Shown in pieces: positions 34,113 to 42,461 of a stretch of 64,000 nucleotides of DNA. The stretch covers positions 1 through 64,000 of the forward strand of contig CAAFLG010000022.1 in the NCBI GenBank assembly GCA_900763705.1, written 5' to 3'. Under the pieces are notes generated by a model, which saw only the letters and a program-made list of their open reading frames with translations, did no database searches and was not told the origin of the DNA. How positions within the stretch are numbered: the stretch's first letter is position 1; each line of letters opens with the position of its first letter. This DNA is from an uncultured Oscillospiraceae bacterium. Its GTDB lineage: Bacteria > Bacillota > Clostridia > Oscillospirales > Oscillospiraceae. Made by a program: the position numbers and the translations under genes.

Positions 34113-36203
34113 ATGCCCCATATTCAGCAATTGTCGCCGCATGTCGCCGACCTCATCGCCGCGGGCGAGGTGGTCGAGCGCCCAGCGAGCGTTGTCAAGG
34201 AGCTGCTGGAAAACGCCATCGACGCCGGCGCGCAGAGCGTGACGGTGGAGATGAAAAACGGCGGCATGACCTATCTTCGCGTCAGCGACGACGGCTGCGG
34301 CATCGCGCCAAGCGAGCTGCCGACGGCTTTTCTGCGCCACGCGACGAGCAAGCTGCGCACGGCGGAGGACCTTGCCGCCATCGGCACGCTCGGCTTTCGC
34401 GGCGAGGCGCTCGCGGCGATCTCATCCGTTTCGCGGCTCGATATCTTCTCGCGCGAGCGCGGCGCGCTCAGCGGCGCAAAGCTCCATCTGGAAGGCGGCG
34501 TCCCCGGAACGGTCGAGGACGCGGGCTGCCCCGAGGGGACGAGCGTCATCGTGCGCGACCTTTTCTACAATACGCCCGCGCGCCTCAAGTTCATGAAGCG
34601 CGACAGCGCGGAGGCGACCGCCATCGCGGGCCTTGTCGCCCACCTTGCGCTCTCACACCCGGAGGTGTCGTTCAAGCTCATCAAGGACGGCACGCAGACG
34701 CTTTTGACCCCCGGCGACGGCGCGCTCCGCTCCGCCATCTACGCCTCCCTCGGGCGCGAGTTCGCGCTCTCACTTGAAGAGGTCAAGGGCGCTGACAGCG
34801 AGCTGCGCGTCACGGGCTTTATCAGCTCTCCCCTTTCTGCGCGCGGCACGCGCGGCATGCAGACGTTTTTCGTCAACGGGCGGCTCGTCAAATCCCAGCT
34901 TCTCACCGCCGCGCTCGAAGAAGCGTACTCCAACCGCATGATGAAGGGCAAGTTCCCCGGCTGCGTGCTGCTCGTCGAGCTGCCGCGCGACATGGTGGAT
35001 GTGAACGTCCACCCTGCCAAGACCATCGTGAAGTTCGTGGGCGAAAAGCGCGTGTTTGATCTCGTTTACCACGCGGTCATGGCCGCGCTCGACAAGCGCG
35101 AGGAGGCCGAGCGCCCCCAGCCGAAGCCCGCGTCTCAAGTACAGAATCCGCGCGGCGATTTCTTCGCCAACATGACCTCGCAGCAGTACCGCGAGAGCCG
35201 GAAGACGGCGGAAAAGCCCGCTTATACGCCTGCCGGTGCGCGTCCCGTATCCGCGCCGCAAAGCGCGCCGGTGAAGCCCGCGCCCGCCCCGCAGTGGCAG
35301 ACGAGAGTGCCCGCCATCGACACGCAGAGCGGCGGCAAAGCGGCGCTTTCCGACTATGTGCGCCATGAAACGCCCGCGTCCGCGCCAGTACTGTCAGCAC
35401 AGCAGCCACAGCCTGTGGAAAAGTCTGTCCATTCTGTGGAAAACCATGACGACGAGGTCGTCACGCTGCCGATGCCGGAGGAAGACGCCCGCCCCGTCGT
35501 GACCGGCCCAATCATCGGACCGGCGGCGGAGACTGCGGCAGAGCCCGAGCCGGAAGTGCCCGCCGTCCCCGTGTTTGCCCCTGCGAAGCAGGAAGAGCCC
35601 GAGATCGAGCAGACGACATTCGTTCCCCCGTCCGCCGCGCCGTGGCGCATCGCGGGCGAGGTGCTCGACACCTACATCGTCTGCGAGGACGAGAAGAGAA
35701 ACATCTGGCTCATCGACAAGCACGCCGCGCACGAGCGCATGAATTTTGACCGCCTCAAGGCAAACCAGGAGCCGGTGATGTGCCAGGCGCTGCTCGCGCC
35801 GCTCGTTGCGGACTTTGCCGCTGAGGAATATAGCGCGCTTGCCGCGAATCTCGACCTTTTGCGCGAGTTTGGCTTTGAATGTGAAGAATTCGGCGGCGGG
35901 AGCCTCATCCTGCGCGCCATTCCCGCCGACCTTGAGAGCGGCGACGCGATCCCAACTTTAGAAGAGCTTGCCGAAAAGCTCGTCACCGCCCACACGGCCG
36001 ACCCCGCCGCCGCGCGCGACGCACTGCTGCACACGATGGCCTGCAAGGCGGCCATCAAGGGCGGCTGGAAGAGCGATCTTTCCGAGCTGCGCGTGCTCGT
36101 TGAAAAGGTGCAGAGCGGCGAGGTGCAGTTCTGCCCCCACGGGCGGCCCGTGAAGGCGAAGCTCACAAAGTATGAGCTCGAAAAAATGTTCAAGCGCGCG
36201 TAG
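34113..36203 (+). CDS. mutL: DNA mismatch repair protein MutL (endonuclease-type)
   Basis: 696 residues. GHKL ATPase motifs near the start (ENAIDAGA, DDGCGI, GFRGEAL), a long Pro/Ala-rich linker (about 330-500), and a C-terminal dimerisation domain. The nuclease signature reads DKHAAHERMNFD, where Bacillus has DQHAxxExxxxE, so the last acidic residue is Asp. The companion CPHGRP motif is present, so the nicking site is probably active, as expected in a bacterium without MutH. Start at 34113 follows AAAGGAGG; the frame extending back to 33999 is a shadow of the CPBP gene. Confidence 0.95.
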   Translation: MPHIQQLSPHVADLIAAGEVVERPASVVKELLENAIDAGAQSVTVEMKNGGMTYLRVSDDGCGIAPSELPTAFLRHATSKLRTAEDLAAIGTLGFRGEALAAISSVSRLDIFSRERGALSGAKLHLEGGVPGTVEDAGCPEGTSVIVRDLFYNTPARLKFMKRDSAEATAIAGLVAHLALSHPEVSFKLIKDGTQTLLTPGDGALRSAIYASLGREFALSLEEVKGADSELRVTGFISSPLSARGTRGMQTFFVNGRLVKSQLLTAALEEAYSNRMMKGKFPGCVLLVELPRDMVDVNVHPAKTIVKFVGEKRVFDLVYHAVMAALDKREEAERPQPKPASQVQNPRGDFFANMTSQQYRESRKTAEKPAYTPAGARPVSAPQSAPVKPAPAPQWQTRVPAIDTQSGGKAALSDYVRHETPASAPVLSAQQPQPVEKSVHSVENHDDEVVTLPMPEEDARPVVTGPIIGPAAETAAEPEPEVPAVPVFAPAKQEEPEIEQTTFVPPSAAPWRIAGEVLDTYIVCEDEKRNIWLIDKHAAHERMNFDRLKANQEPVMCQALLAPLVADFAAEEYSALAANLDLLREFGFECEEFGGGSLILRAIPADLESGDAIPTLEELAEKLVTAHTADPAAARDALLHTMACKAAIKGGWKSDLSELRVLVEKVQSGEVQFCPHGRPVKAKLTKYELEKMFKRA

Positions 36204-36215
36204 GAGGGACAAGAT

Positions 36216-37160
36216 ATGAAGCTCGTATGCGTCGTCGGCCCGACGGGCTGCGGCAAAACGTGGCTCGGCGTCGAGCTTGCAAAGCTGCTCGGTGGCGAGG
36301 TCGTCTCCTGCGACTCGATGCAGATCTACCGCGGCATGGTCATCGGCACCGCCGCGCCGACGGAGGAGGAGACGCAGGGCGTCCCCCACCACATGGTCGG
36401 CGTAGCCGACCCGGGCGAAAACTACTCCGTCGCCCGCTACGCGTGCGACGCGGCGAAATGCGTCGATGAGCTCATCGCGCGCGGAAAGCAGCCCGTCATC
36501 GTCGGCGGCACGGGGCTTTACTTAAATGCCCTGCTCGCAGGGCACGGCTTTGCCGGCGGCGACAAGGACGGCGCATACCGCGCGGAGCTGGAGCGCCGCT
36601 GGGAAGAAGAGGGGGGCGAAGCCATGTTCGCAGCGCTTCGCCGCATCGACCCCGAGACGGCCGAAAAGCTCCACGCAAACGACAAAAAGCGCATCCTCCG
36701 CGCGCTCGAGGTCTACTATGAGACCGGCAAGACCATGGCCCGGCACAACGCCGAGACGAAGCTCCTTCCCCCGCGCTACGATTCCGTGCGCATCGGCCTT
36801 GCCTATGAAGACCGCGACGACATGAAGCGCGCCATCGACCTTCGCGTTGACAAAATGGTGGAGGCGGGGCTTTTCGACGAGGTGCGCGCGCTGCTCGCAT
36901 CCGGCATTTCGCGTGATGTGACGGCCATGCAGGCCATCGGCTACAAGGAAACGCTTGCCTACCTCGACGGTGCGGCCACGCGTGAGGAGGCCATCGCGGA
37001 GATCAAGCTCCGCTCGCGCCAGTATGCCAAGCGCCAGCTCACATGGCTGCGCCGCGACAAGGACATTCACTGGTATTATTGGAAAAAAACGAGGGATCTT
37101 GCCGACTGCCTCGCTTTTTCGACAGAAATTCTCAGGGAGTATGGCGTATCCTGTTCTTAA
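36216..37160 (+). CDS. miaA: tRNA dimethylallyltransferase
   Basis: 314 residues. P-loop GPTGCGKT (8-15), substrate motif [19 protein letters not shown] and the insertion domain all match MiaA. It transfers the dimethylallyl group to N6 of A37 in tRNA, producing the substrate for MiaB. It follows mutL by 12 bp with GGAGGG before ATG 36216, in the conserved mutL-miaA-hfq order. Confidence 0.96.
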   Translation: MKLVCVVGPTGCGKTWLGVELAKLLGGEVVSCDSMQIYRGMVIGTAAPTEEETQGVPHHMVGVADPGENYSVARYACDAAKCVDELIARGKQPVIVGGTGLYLNALLAGHGFAGGDKDGAYRAELERRWEEEGGEAMFAALRRIDPETAEKLHANDKKRILRALEVYYETGKTMARHNAETKLLPPRYDSVRIGLAYEDRDDMKRAIDLRVDKMVEAGLFDEVRALLASGISRDVTAMQAIGYKETLAYLDGAATREEAIAEIKLRSRQYAKRQLTWLRRDKDIHWYYWKKTRDLADCLAFSTEILREYGVSCS

Positions 37161-37203
37161 AGCGGACGGACAAGTCCGCGGAAAAAGAAAGGATCGAAAA
37201 GCC

Positions 37204-37452
37204 ATGAAAAAAATTGCGAATCTTCAGGACCTGTTTCTTCTCACTGCCCGCCGTGAGCGCGTGAGCGTGACCGTCTTTCTCGTCAACGGCTTTCAGATGC
37301 GGGGCGTCGTGACCGGCTTCGACAGCTTTGTTGTCATGCTCGAGAGCGACGGCAAGCAGCAGATGCTCTACAAGCACGCGATCTCAACGATCGTGCCGCT
37401 GTGCCCCATCGCGCTGCGCGAGGCGATCGAGCAGGAGGAAGCAGCCCTGTAA
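37204..37452 (+). CDS. hfq: RNA chaperone Hfq
   Basis: 82 residues. Sm1 motif [20 protein letters not shown] and Sm2 motif [10 protein letters not shown], with the proximal-face Gln (LQDLFL) near the start. It forms hexamers that help small RNAs pair with mRNAs. AAGGATCG upstream of ATG 37204. Position after miaA is conserved widely. Confidence 0.96.
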   Translation: MKKIANLQDLFLLTARRERVSVTVFLVNGFQMRGVVTGFDSFVVMLESDGKQQMLYKHAISTIVPLCPIALREAIEQEEAAL

Positions 37453-37465
37453 CGGGAGACATAGC

Positions 37466-38698
37466 ATGAGATCTACATCCCTTTCCACAAAGCTCATTAC
37501 GGTCCTGCTGCTGCTTGCGGTCATCGCCTACTTCGGCGTGCAGGGCTACCGGTACTTAGTCGACCCCGAGACGACGACGCTCGTTTACCGCTACCACAGC
37601 GAGAAATCGATCGCCCTGCGGGGCTATGTTGTGCGCGCGGAAACGGTCATCGACTGCGGCGAGTCGCTCATCGAGCTCAAGCACGCCGAGGGCGCGCGCG
37701 TGGGGCAGGGCGACACGGTGGCCGCGGTCTACCGCTCGGCGGAGGCGCTGGAGGCGACGCAGCAGCTCGAATCGCTGCGCGCGCAGAAGGAGCGGCTCGA
37801 GTACGCGCGCAGCGCCTCGAGCGACGCCGAGACCGCCCTGCGCCTTGATACCGACATCCGTGACCAGATCGTGGCGGTGCGCGCGGCCTTCGCCGCGGGC
37901 AGCTACAGCGCGATCGACCCGCTTGCGGACAAGCTCAAGACGACGGTTCTGAAGCGCGAGTACGCCTACAACGGCAGCGACGACCTGACCGCCCGGCTCG
38001 CAGAGCTTTCCGCGCAGATCAGCGCGCTTTCCGGCACGGCGAGCGGCGGCACAACGCGCATCACAGCGCCCGTCTCCGGCACCTACAGCGCCGTGGCCGA
38101 CGGGTATGAAGCCGTGCTCACGCCGGAGAGCCTGAACACGATGACGCCCTCGCAGCTTTCCTCCCTCGCGCCGCAGAGCGTTTCTACCACCGTGGGAAAG
38201 CTCATCGAGGGCAGCACCTGGTACTTTGCCGCGAACGTGAACGCCGCGGACGCGGCCTCGCTGAAAGTCGGCAGCTCGCTGACGCTGCGCATGGCCTCCG
38301 GCGTCGACTTTGACCTGCCGGTGAAGCTCTCGCGCGTGAGCGCCGAGGAAAACGGCAAGTGCCTCATCGTGGTGCAGAGCAACCGCTACTTATCCTACAT
38401 GACGATGCTGCGCGAGCAGAATGCCGAGCTCATCCTGAATGAATACGACGGGCTGCGCGTGCCGAAAAACGCGCTGCGCGTGGATGAAAACGGCGTGTCC
38501 GGCGTCTACTGTCTCATCGGGCGCGTGGCGTACTTCAAGCCCGTTTCTATCGTCTATCAGGGCAGCGACTACTGCCTTGTGAAGCCCGGCAAGATCGAGG
38601 CCGCCACGGAAAGTCAGCAGTCCCTTTACACCCTGCGGCCCAATGACGAGGTCATTGTTTCGGCAGGGGAGCTATATAACGGAAAGGTCGTAGATTAA
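37466..38698 (+). CDS. HlyD/RND-adaptor-like membrane protein upstream of yggS-sepF
   Basis: 410 residues. One N-terminal membrane segment (about 8-28), a barrel-sandwich half-motif (RGYVVRAETVI, GARVGQGDTVAAVYRS), a coiled-coil hairpin (about 90-130), the second half (TRITAPVSGTYSAV) and a C-terminal beta-barrel with LRVPKNALRVDENG. This is the membrane-fusion adaptor architecture. Similar genes often precede yggS-sepF in Clostridia, suggesting an envelope or division role. Start at 37466 (GGGAGAC upstream), 13 bp after hfq. Confidence 0.8.
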   Translation: MRSTSLSTKLITVLLLLAVIAYFGVQGYRYLVDPETTTLVYRYHSEKSIALRGYVVRAETVIDCGESLIELKHAEGARVGQGDTVAAVYRSAEALEATQQLESLRAQKERLEYARSASSDAETALRLDTDIRDQIVAVRAAFAAGSYSAIDPLADKLKTTVLKREYAYNGSDDLTARLAELSAQISALSGTASGGTTRITAPVSGTYSAVADGYEAVLTPESLNTMTPSQLSSLAPQSVSTTVGKLIEGSTWYFAANVNAADAASLKVGSSLTLRMASGVDFDLPVKLSRVSAEENGKCLIVVQSNRYLSYMTMLREQNAELILNEYDGLRVPKNALRVDENGVSGVYCLIGRVAYFKPVSIVYQGSDYCLVKPGKIEAATESQQSLYTLRPNDEVIVSAGELYNGKVVD

Positions 38699-38700
38699 CA

Positions 38701-39396
38701 ATGAGTATTGCGGAAAACATCGCGCGTGTGCGCGCAAACATCGCCGCCGCGGCCAAGGAGGCCGGGCGCGAGGCATCGGAAGTAACGCTCGTCGGCGCGA
38801 GCAAGATGAACGACGCGGAGGCCTGCCGCGCCGCCATCGCCGCGGGCATCGACGCGCTGGGCGAGAACCGCGAGCAGGAGATGACGAAAAAGCTCGCCGA
38901 GCACGCCTATGACGGCGCTCCCCTGCACTTCATCGGCCACCTCCAGCGCAACAAGGTGAAAAATGTCGTCGGCAAGGTGGCGCTGCTCGAATCCGTCGGC
39001 TCGCTTGAGCTGCTCGCGGCGGTCAACAAGCAGGCCGAGAAGCTGGGCATCGTGCAGGATATCCTACTGGAGGTGAACATCGGCGGCGAGGAGGCCAAGA
39101 GCGGCTTTGCCCCGGAAGACCTTGCGCAGGCAGCGCAGGAGGCAAAGAAGTGCGAAAATGTCCGCGTGAGGGGTCTCATGTGCATCCCGCCGGTCGCCGA
39201 GGGTGAGCACGGCAGCCTTCCCTACTTTGAAAAAGTTCATGCACTTTTTGTTGACATCAATGCAAAGTTGTATGATAATACACTTGATATACTGTCAATG
39301 GGCATGAGCGGCGACTATGAAGACGCGGTGCGCGCAGGCGCGACGATGGTGCGCGTGGGCACGGCGATTTTCGGCGCACGCAACTACACGAATTGA
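38701..39396 (+). CDS. yggS: YggS/PLPBP family pyridoxal phosphate homeostasis protein
   Basis: 231 residues, single-domain PLP barrel. The PLP lysine is K35 (VGASKMN). GENREQEM, HFIGHLQRNKVK and SMGMSGDYEDAV are family motifs. It binds PLP and buffers vitamin B6 and amino-acid pools. It is commonly encoded next to sepF, as here. The ATG begins 2 bp after the preceding stop. Confidence 0.94.
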   Translation: MSIAENIARVRANIAAAAKEAGREASEVTLVGASKMNDAEACRAAIAAGIDALGENREQEMTKKLAEHAYDGAPLHFIGHLQRNKVKNVVGKVALLESVGSLELLAAVNKQAEKLGIVQDILLEVNIGGEEAKSGFAPEDLAQAAQEAKKCENVRVRGLMCIPPVAEGEHGSLPYFEKVHALFVDINAKLYDNTLDILSMGMSGDYEDAVRAGATMVRVGTAIFGARNYTN

Positions 39397-39415
39397 TCGA
39401 GGAGGTCTTGATACC

Positions 39416-39871
39416 ATGGGTATTTTTGATGATCTGAAGAAGTGGGCTCACCCCTACGAGGATGAGGACGAGGAATATGAAGACGATTTCCCCGATCTGA
39501 GAGATCGCGGCGACACGGGCGCTTTTGCCGACCGCCGCAGCCTTGACCGCAAGGCGGAGGACCGCCGCAACAAGGTCGTCAACATCAACGCGACCACGCA
39601 GCTCAAGGTCGTGCTCGTCAAGCCCGAGCGCTTTGAGAACGCCAGCGAGATCGCCGACCACCTGAAGGAAAAGCGCACGGTGGTCATCAACCTTGAATCC
39701 ACGAACAAGGACATTGCAAGACGCTTGATCGACTTCCTCTCCGGCGTTGCCTACGCGGGCGAGGGCAAGATCAAGAAGGTCGCGGCCAACACCTATATCA
39801 TCACGCCCTACCATGTGGACATCATGGGCGATCTGATCGACGAACTGGAAAACAACGGCCTGTACCTGTAA
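39416..39871 (+). CDS. sepF: Cell division protein SepF
   Basis: 151 residues. N-terminal amphipathic membrane-targeting helix (MGIFDDLKKWAHP), a very acidic linker (about 14-50), and the SepF core (about 65-150) with FENASEIADHLKEKRTVVINL and FLSGVAYAG. It polymerises on the membrane and tethers FtsZ filaments. Start at 39416 after GGAGGTC; the in-frame extension to 39317 is a shadow of yggS. Confidence 0.95.
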   Translation: MGIFDDLKKWAHPYEDEDEEYEDDFPDLRDRGDTGAFADRRSLDRKAEDRRNKVVNINATTQLKVVLVKPERFENASEIADHLKEKRTVVINLESTNKDIARRLIDFLSGVAYAGEGKIKKVAANTYIITPYHVDIMGDLIDELENNGLYL

Positions 39872-39893
39872 AACGAAACGGAGGATGGGATCA

Positions 39894-40622
39894 ATGCTGA
39901 CACCGCAGGAGGTTTCCGGCCGCGCATTCAGCAAGGCGGCATTCGGCGGCTACAATATGGCGATGGTCGACGAGTTCCTCGACGAACTGACCGACGACTA
40001 CACCGCACTTTACAAAGAAAACACCGCACTCAAGGCAAAACTCAAGGTGCTGGTCGACAAGGTGGAGGAGTACCGCGCAACGGAGGATTCCATGCGCGCC
40101 GCGCTCCTGACCGCCCAGCGCATGGCAAGCACCATGGTCGAAGAGGCCGAGGAAAAGAAGAAGACCATGCTCGCCGGCGCAGAGGACGAAGCCCGCGCCA
40201 AGATCGGCGCGCTGCAGGAAGAGGTCGAGGGCGAGCAGCGCAAGCTGAACGCGGCCAAGGCCGCGACGGCGGATTTTCTGCGCAAGACGCGCGAGCTGTG
40301 CGAGGCGCAGATCGCGCTCATCGAGCGCGCGCCCGACCTCACGCCCGAGGAGATCGCGGGCGTGGACGAGCCCAAGCAGCACGCCGCGGCGGACGTGAGC
40401 GCCATCGAGGAGCAGATCCTCGCCTCCTTCCGCAGCGAGGGCGAGCAGGCGGAGGGCGCGGAGGCCGCAGCGGAGGAAAGCGCACCGGCCGCGGAGAGCG
40501 CGCCGCAGGCAGAGCAGCCTGAGCCGCTCGAACCGGACGACAGCCCCTTTGTGGAGACGGCGAGCCACGCCATTCGTCTGGACGATCTGCAGTTCGGCCG
40601 CAACTATCGACGCGAAGAGTAA
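39894..40622 (+). CDS. divIVA: DivIVA family septum-site/polar scaffold protein
   Basis: 242 residues. The conserved N-terminal tip (FSKAAFGGYNMAMVDEFLDEL) binds curved membrane; a long coiled coil (about 30-140) follows, and the tail is a Glu/Ala/Pro-rich disordered region. It marks septa and poles. Start at 39894 is chosen because GGAGG (39880-39884) directly abuts the other in-frame ATG at 39885. Ends at a strong terminator that closes the cluster. Confidence 0.93.
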   Translation: MLTPQEVSGRAFSKAAFGGYNMAMVDEFLDELTDDYTALYKENTALKAKLKVLVDKVEEYRATEDSMRAALLTAQRMASTMVEEAEEKKKTMLAGAEDEARAKIGALQEEVEGEQRKLNAAKAATADFLRKTRELCEAQIALIERAPDLTPEEIAGVDEPKQHAAADVSAIEEQILASFRSEGEQAEGAEAAAEESAPAAESAPQAEQPEPLEPDDSPFVETASHAIRLDDLQFGRNYRREE

Positions 40623-40627
40623 ACAAA

Positions 40628-40668
40628 AAGAAGGCGGCTTTCGAAGAAAGCCGCCTTCTTTATTTTCT
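40628..40668 (+). terminator. Terminator after divIVA
   Basis: 16-bp stem AAAGAAGGCGGCTTTC / GAAAGCCGCCTTCTTT, 3-nt loop, then ATTTTC. Confidence 0.9.
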
Positions 40669-40699
40669 TTGGCCGCCCTTGCGGCAAAAAGGAGAAGAC

Positions 40700-41584
40700 A
40701 TGAACAAAAAGCCCATCATCGCCTTTCTTTACGACTTTGACAAGACCCTCTGCACCACCGATATGCAGGATTACAGCTTCATTCCCGCCCTCGGCTACAC
40801 GCCGGGCGAGTTCTGGAGCATTGCCAACCGCTTCGGCTATGAAAACCGCATGGACGGTCTGCTCGCCTATATGTACACGATGATCGAAGAGTGCCGCAAG
40901 AAGGGCATCCGCCTCAGCAGGGACTATCTCGTTTCCTGCGGGCGCGCGATCGAGCTTTTTCCGGGCGTAGAGGACTGGTTTGCGCGCATCAACGCCTTCG
41001 GCGAATCGCTCGGCGTGGAGGTCGAGCACTATGTGCTCTCCTCTGGCCTGCGCGAGATCATCGAGGGCAGCGGCGTGAGCCACGAGTTCAAGGAGATCTA
41101 CGCCTGCGAGTTTTTCTACAACGAAGAGGGCCTCGCCTCGTGGCCGAAGCTCGACGTCAACTTTACGAACAAGACCCAGTTCGTCTACCGCATCAACAAA
41201 GGCATCCTCGATGTTGCCAAGGACAAGGAGCTCAACGCCTCGATGCCCGACGACTCCAAGCGCATCCCCTTTACGAACATGATCTACATCGGCGACGGCC
41301 TTTCCGATGTTCCCTGCATGAAGATGATGCGCGCCTACGGCGGGCAGGCGGTGGCCGTCTATCAGGACAGCAACCGCGCGGGCGTGGAGGACTTGCTCGC
41401 CAAGGGGCGCGTGGACTTCATCTTCCCTGCCGACTACCGCGAGGGAACGCTTTTCAACGAGACGATGAAAAACATCGTGCGCAAGATGGCGATCACGGAC
41501 GCGCTGGCCGAGGAAAACCAGCAGCAGCTCCGCTCGCTTGGGCGCGGCGAGCTGCCGCAGCAGGTGGGGATGCGCGGATGGTGA
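40700..41584 (+). CDS. HAD family phosphatase-like hydrolase
   Basis: 294 residues. Motif I DFDKTLC (both aspartates present) at the N-terminus, motif II in VLSSGL, motif III Lys in a charged middle, and motif IV IGDGLSDVPCM. A long helical cap lies between motifs I and II. Probably a cytoplasmic phosphatase; substrate unknown. AAAGGAGAAG before ATG 40700. The stop overlaps the start of the next gene. Confidence 0.88.
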   Translation: MNKKPIIAFLYDFDKTLCTTDMQDYSFIPALGYTPGEFWSIANRFGYENRMDGLLAYMYTMIEECRKKGIRLSRDYLVSCGRAIELFPGVEDWFARINAFGESLGVEVEHYVLSSGLREIIEGSGVSHEFKEIYACEFFYNEEGLASWPKLDVNFTNKTQFVYRINKGILDVAKDKELNASMPDDSKRIPFTNMIYIGDGLSDVPCMKMMRAYGGQAVAVYQDSNRAGVEDLLAKGRVDFIFPADYREGTLFNETMKNIVRKMAITDALAEENQQQLRSLGRGELPQQVGMRGW

Positions 41585-42396
41585 CAACGCTGTGCTGCCC
41601 CGTTTGCGGCGGGGCGCTTGAAAGATGCGCGGGGGCGTATCGCTGCCAGAAAAACCACAGCTTCGACATCGCCAAAAGCGGCTATGTCAACCTCCTGCTC
41701 AACTCCTCGCAGGGCCACCACGGGGACGATAAGCTGATGGTGCGCGCGCGGCGCGACTTTTTGGATAAGGGCTATTACGACCGCTTCATCGCCGCCGTTG
41801 CGGACGCCGCGGCGGAGTTCACGCCGCCGGAGGCGACGGTCCTCGACGCAGGCTGCGGCGAGGGGATTTATTCTCTTGCCGTTCTGCGCGCCATCAAAAA
41901 AGCGGGCAAGCACGGCGAGCTTTTAGGCGTCGACATCTCGAAGACCGCGCTCCAGTACGCATCGAAGCGCTCGCCGGAGCTTGCGCTCTGCGTCGCCTCC
42001 TGCGCGCATCTGCCGGTCGCGGACGGGAGCATCGACGAGGTGCTCAACATCTTCTCCCCCTTCGTGCCCGAGGAATTTGCGCGCGTGCTGAAGCGCGGCG
42101 GTTATCTTCTGCGCGCCTATCCCCTGCGCGAGCATTTGTGGGAGCTGAAAGCGCTCATCTATGATACGCCGCGCGACAACCCGCCCACGCCCCTCGAAAC
42201 CGAGGGCTTTACGCTCGTCGAAACGCGCGAGGTGCGCGACCGTATCCACCTGCCCTGCACGGAGGACATCCTCGCGCTCTTCCGCATGACGCCCTACTAC
42301 TATAAGACCGGCGCAAAGGACCAGCAGAAGGCCGAGCGGGCGGAAAAGCTCGACGTGCAGCTCGCCTTCGGCCTTGCAATCTATCAAAAGAGCTGA
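41578..42396 (+). CDS. rlmA: RlmA-type 23S rRNA (guanine-N1) methyltransferase
   Basis: 272 residues. N-terminal zinc site C7, C10, C23, H27 (CCPVCGG ... CQKNHSFD) followed by AKSGYVNLLL, and SAM-binding LDAGCGEGIYS near 94. Zinc ribbon plus Rossmann methyltransferase is the RlmA layout, which modifies G745 or G748 in 23S rRNA; position 748 type gives tylosin resistance. Start ATG 41578 overlaps the HAD stop by 7 bp. Confidence 0.87.
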   Translation: MVTTLCCPVCGGALERCAGAYRCQKNHSFDIAKSGYVNLLLNSSQGHHGDDKLMVRARRDFLDKGYYDRFIAAVADAAAEFTPPEATVLDAGCGEGIYSLAVLRAIKKAGKHGELLGVDISKTALQYASKRSPELALCVASCAHLPVADGSIDEVLNIFSPFVPEEFARVLKRGGYLLRAYPLREHLWELKALIYDTPRDNPPTPLETEGFTLVETREVRDRIHLPCTEDILALFRMTPYYYKTGAKDQQKAERAEKLDVQLAFGLAIYQKS

Positions 42397-42415
42397 TCCC
42401 CCCCCTGCGGGGAGC

Positions 42416-42455
42416 AAAAAAAGAGGACTTCTCCTGTGAGAAGTCCTCTTTTTAT
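42416..42455. terminator. Bidirectional terminator
   Basis: AAAAGAGGACTTCTC / GAGAAGTCCTCTTTT, loop CTGT, A-run before and T-run after; serves rlmA and the convergent EF-G-like gene. Confidence 0.9.
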
Positions 42456-42461
42456 TGCAAA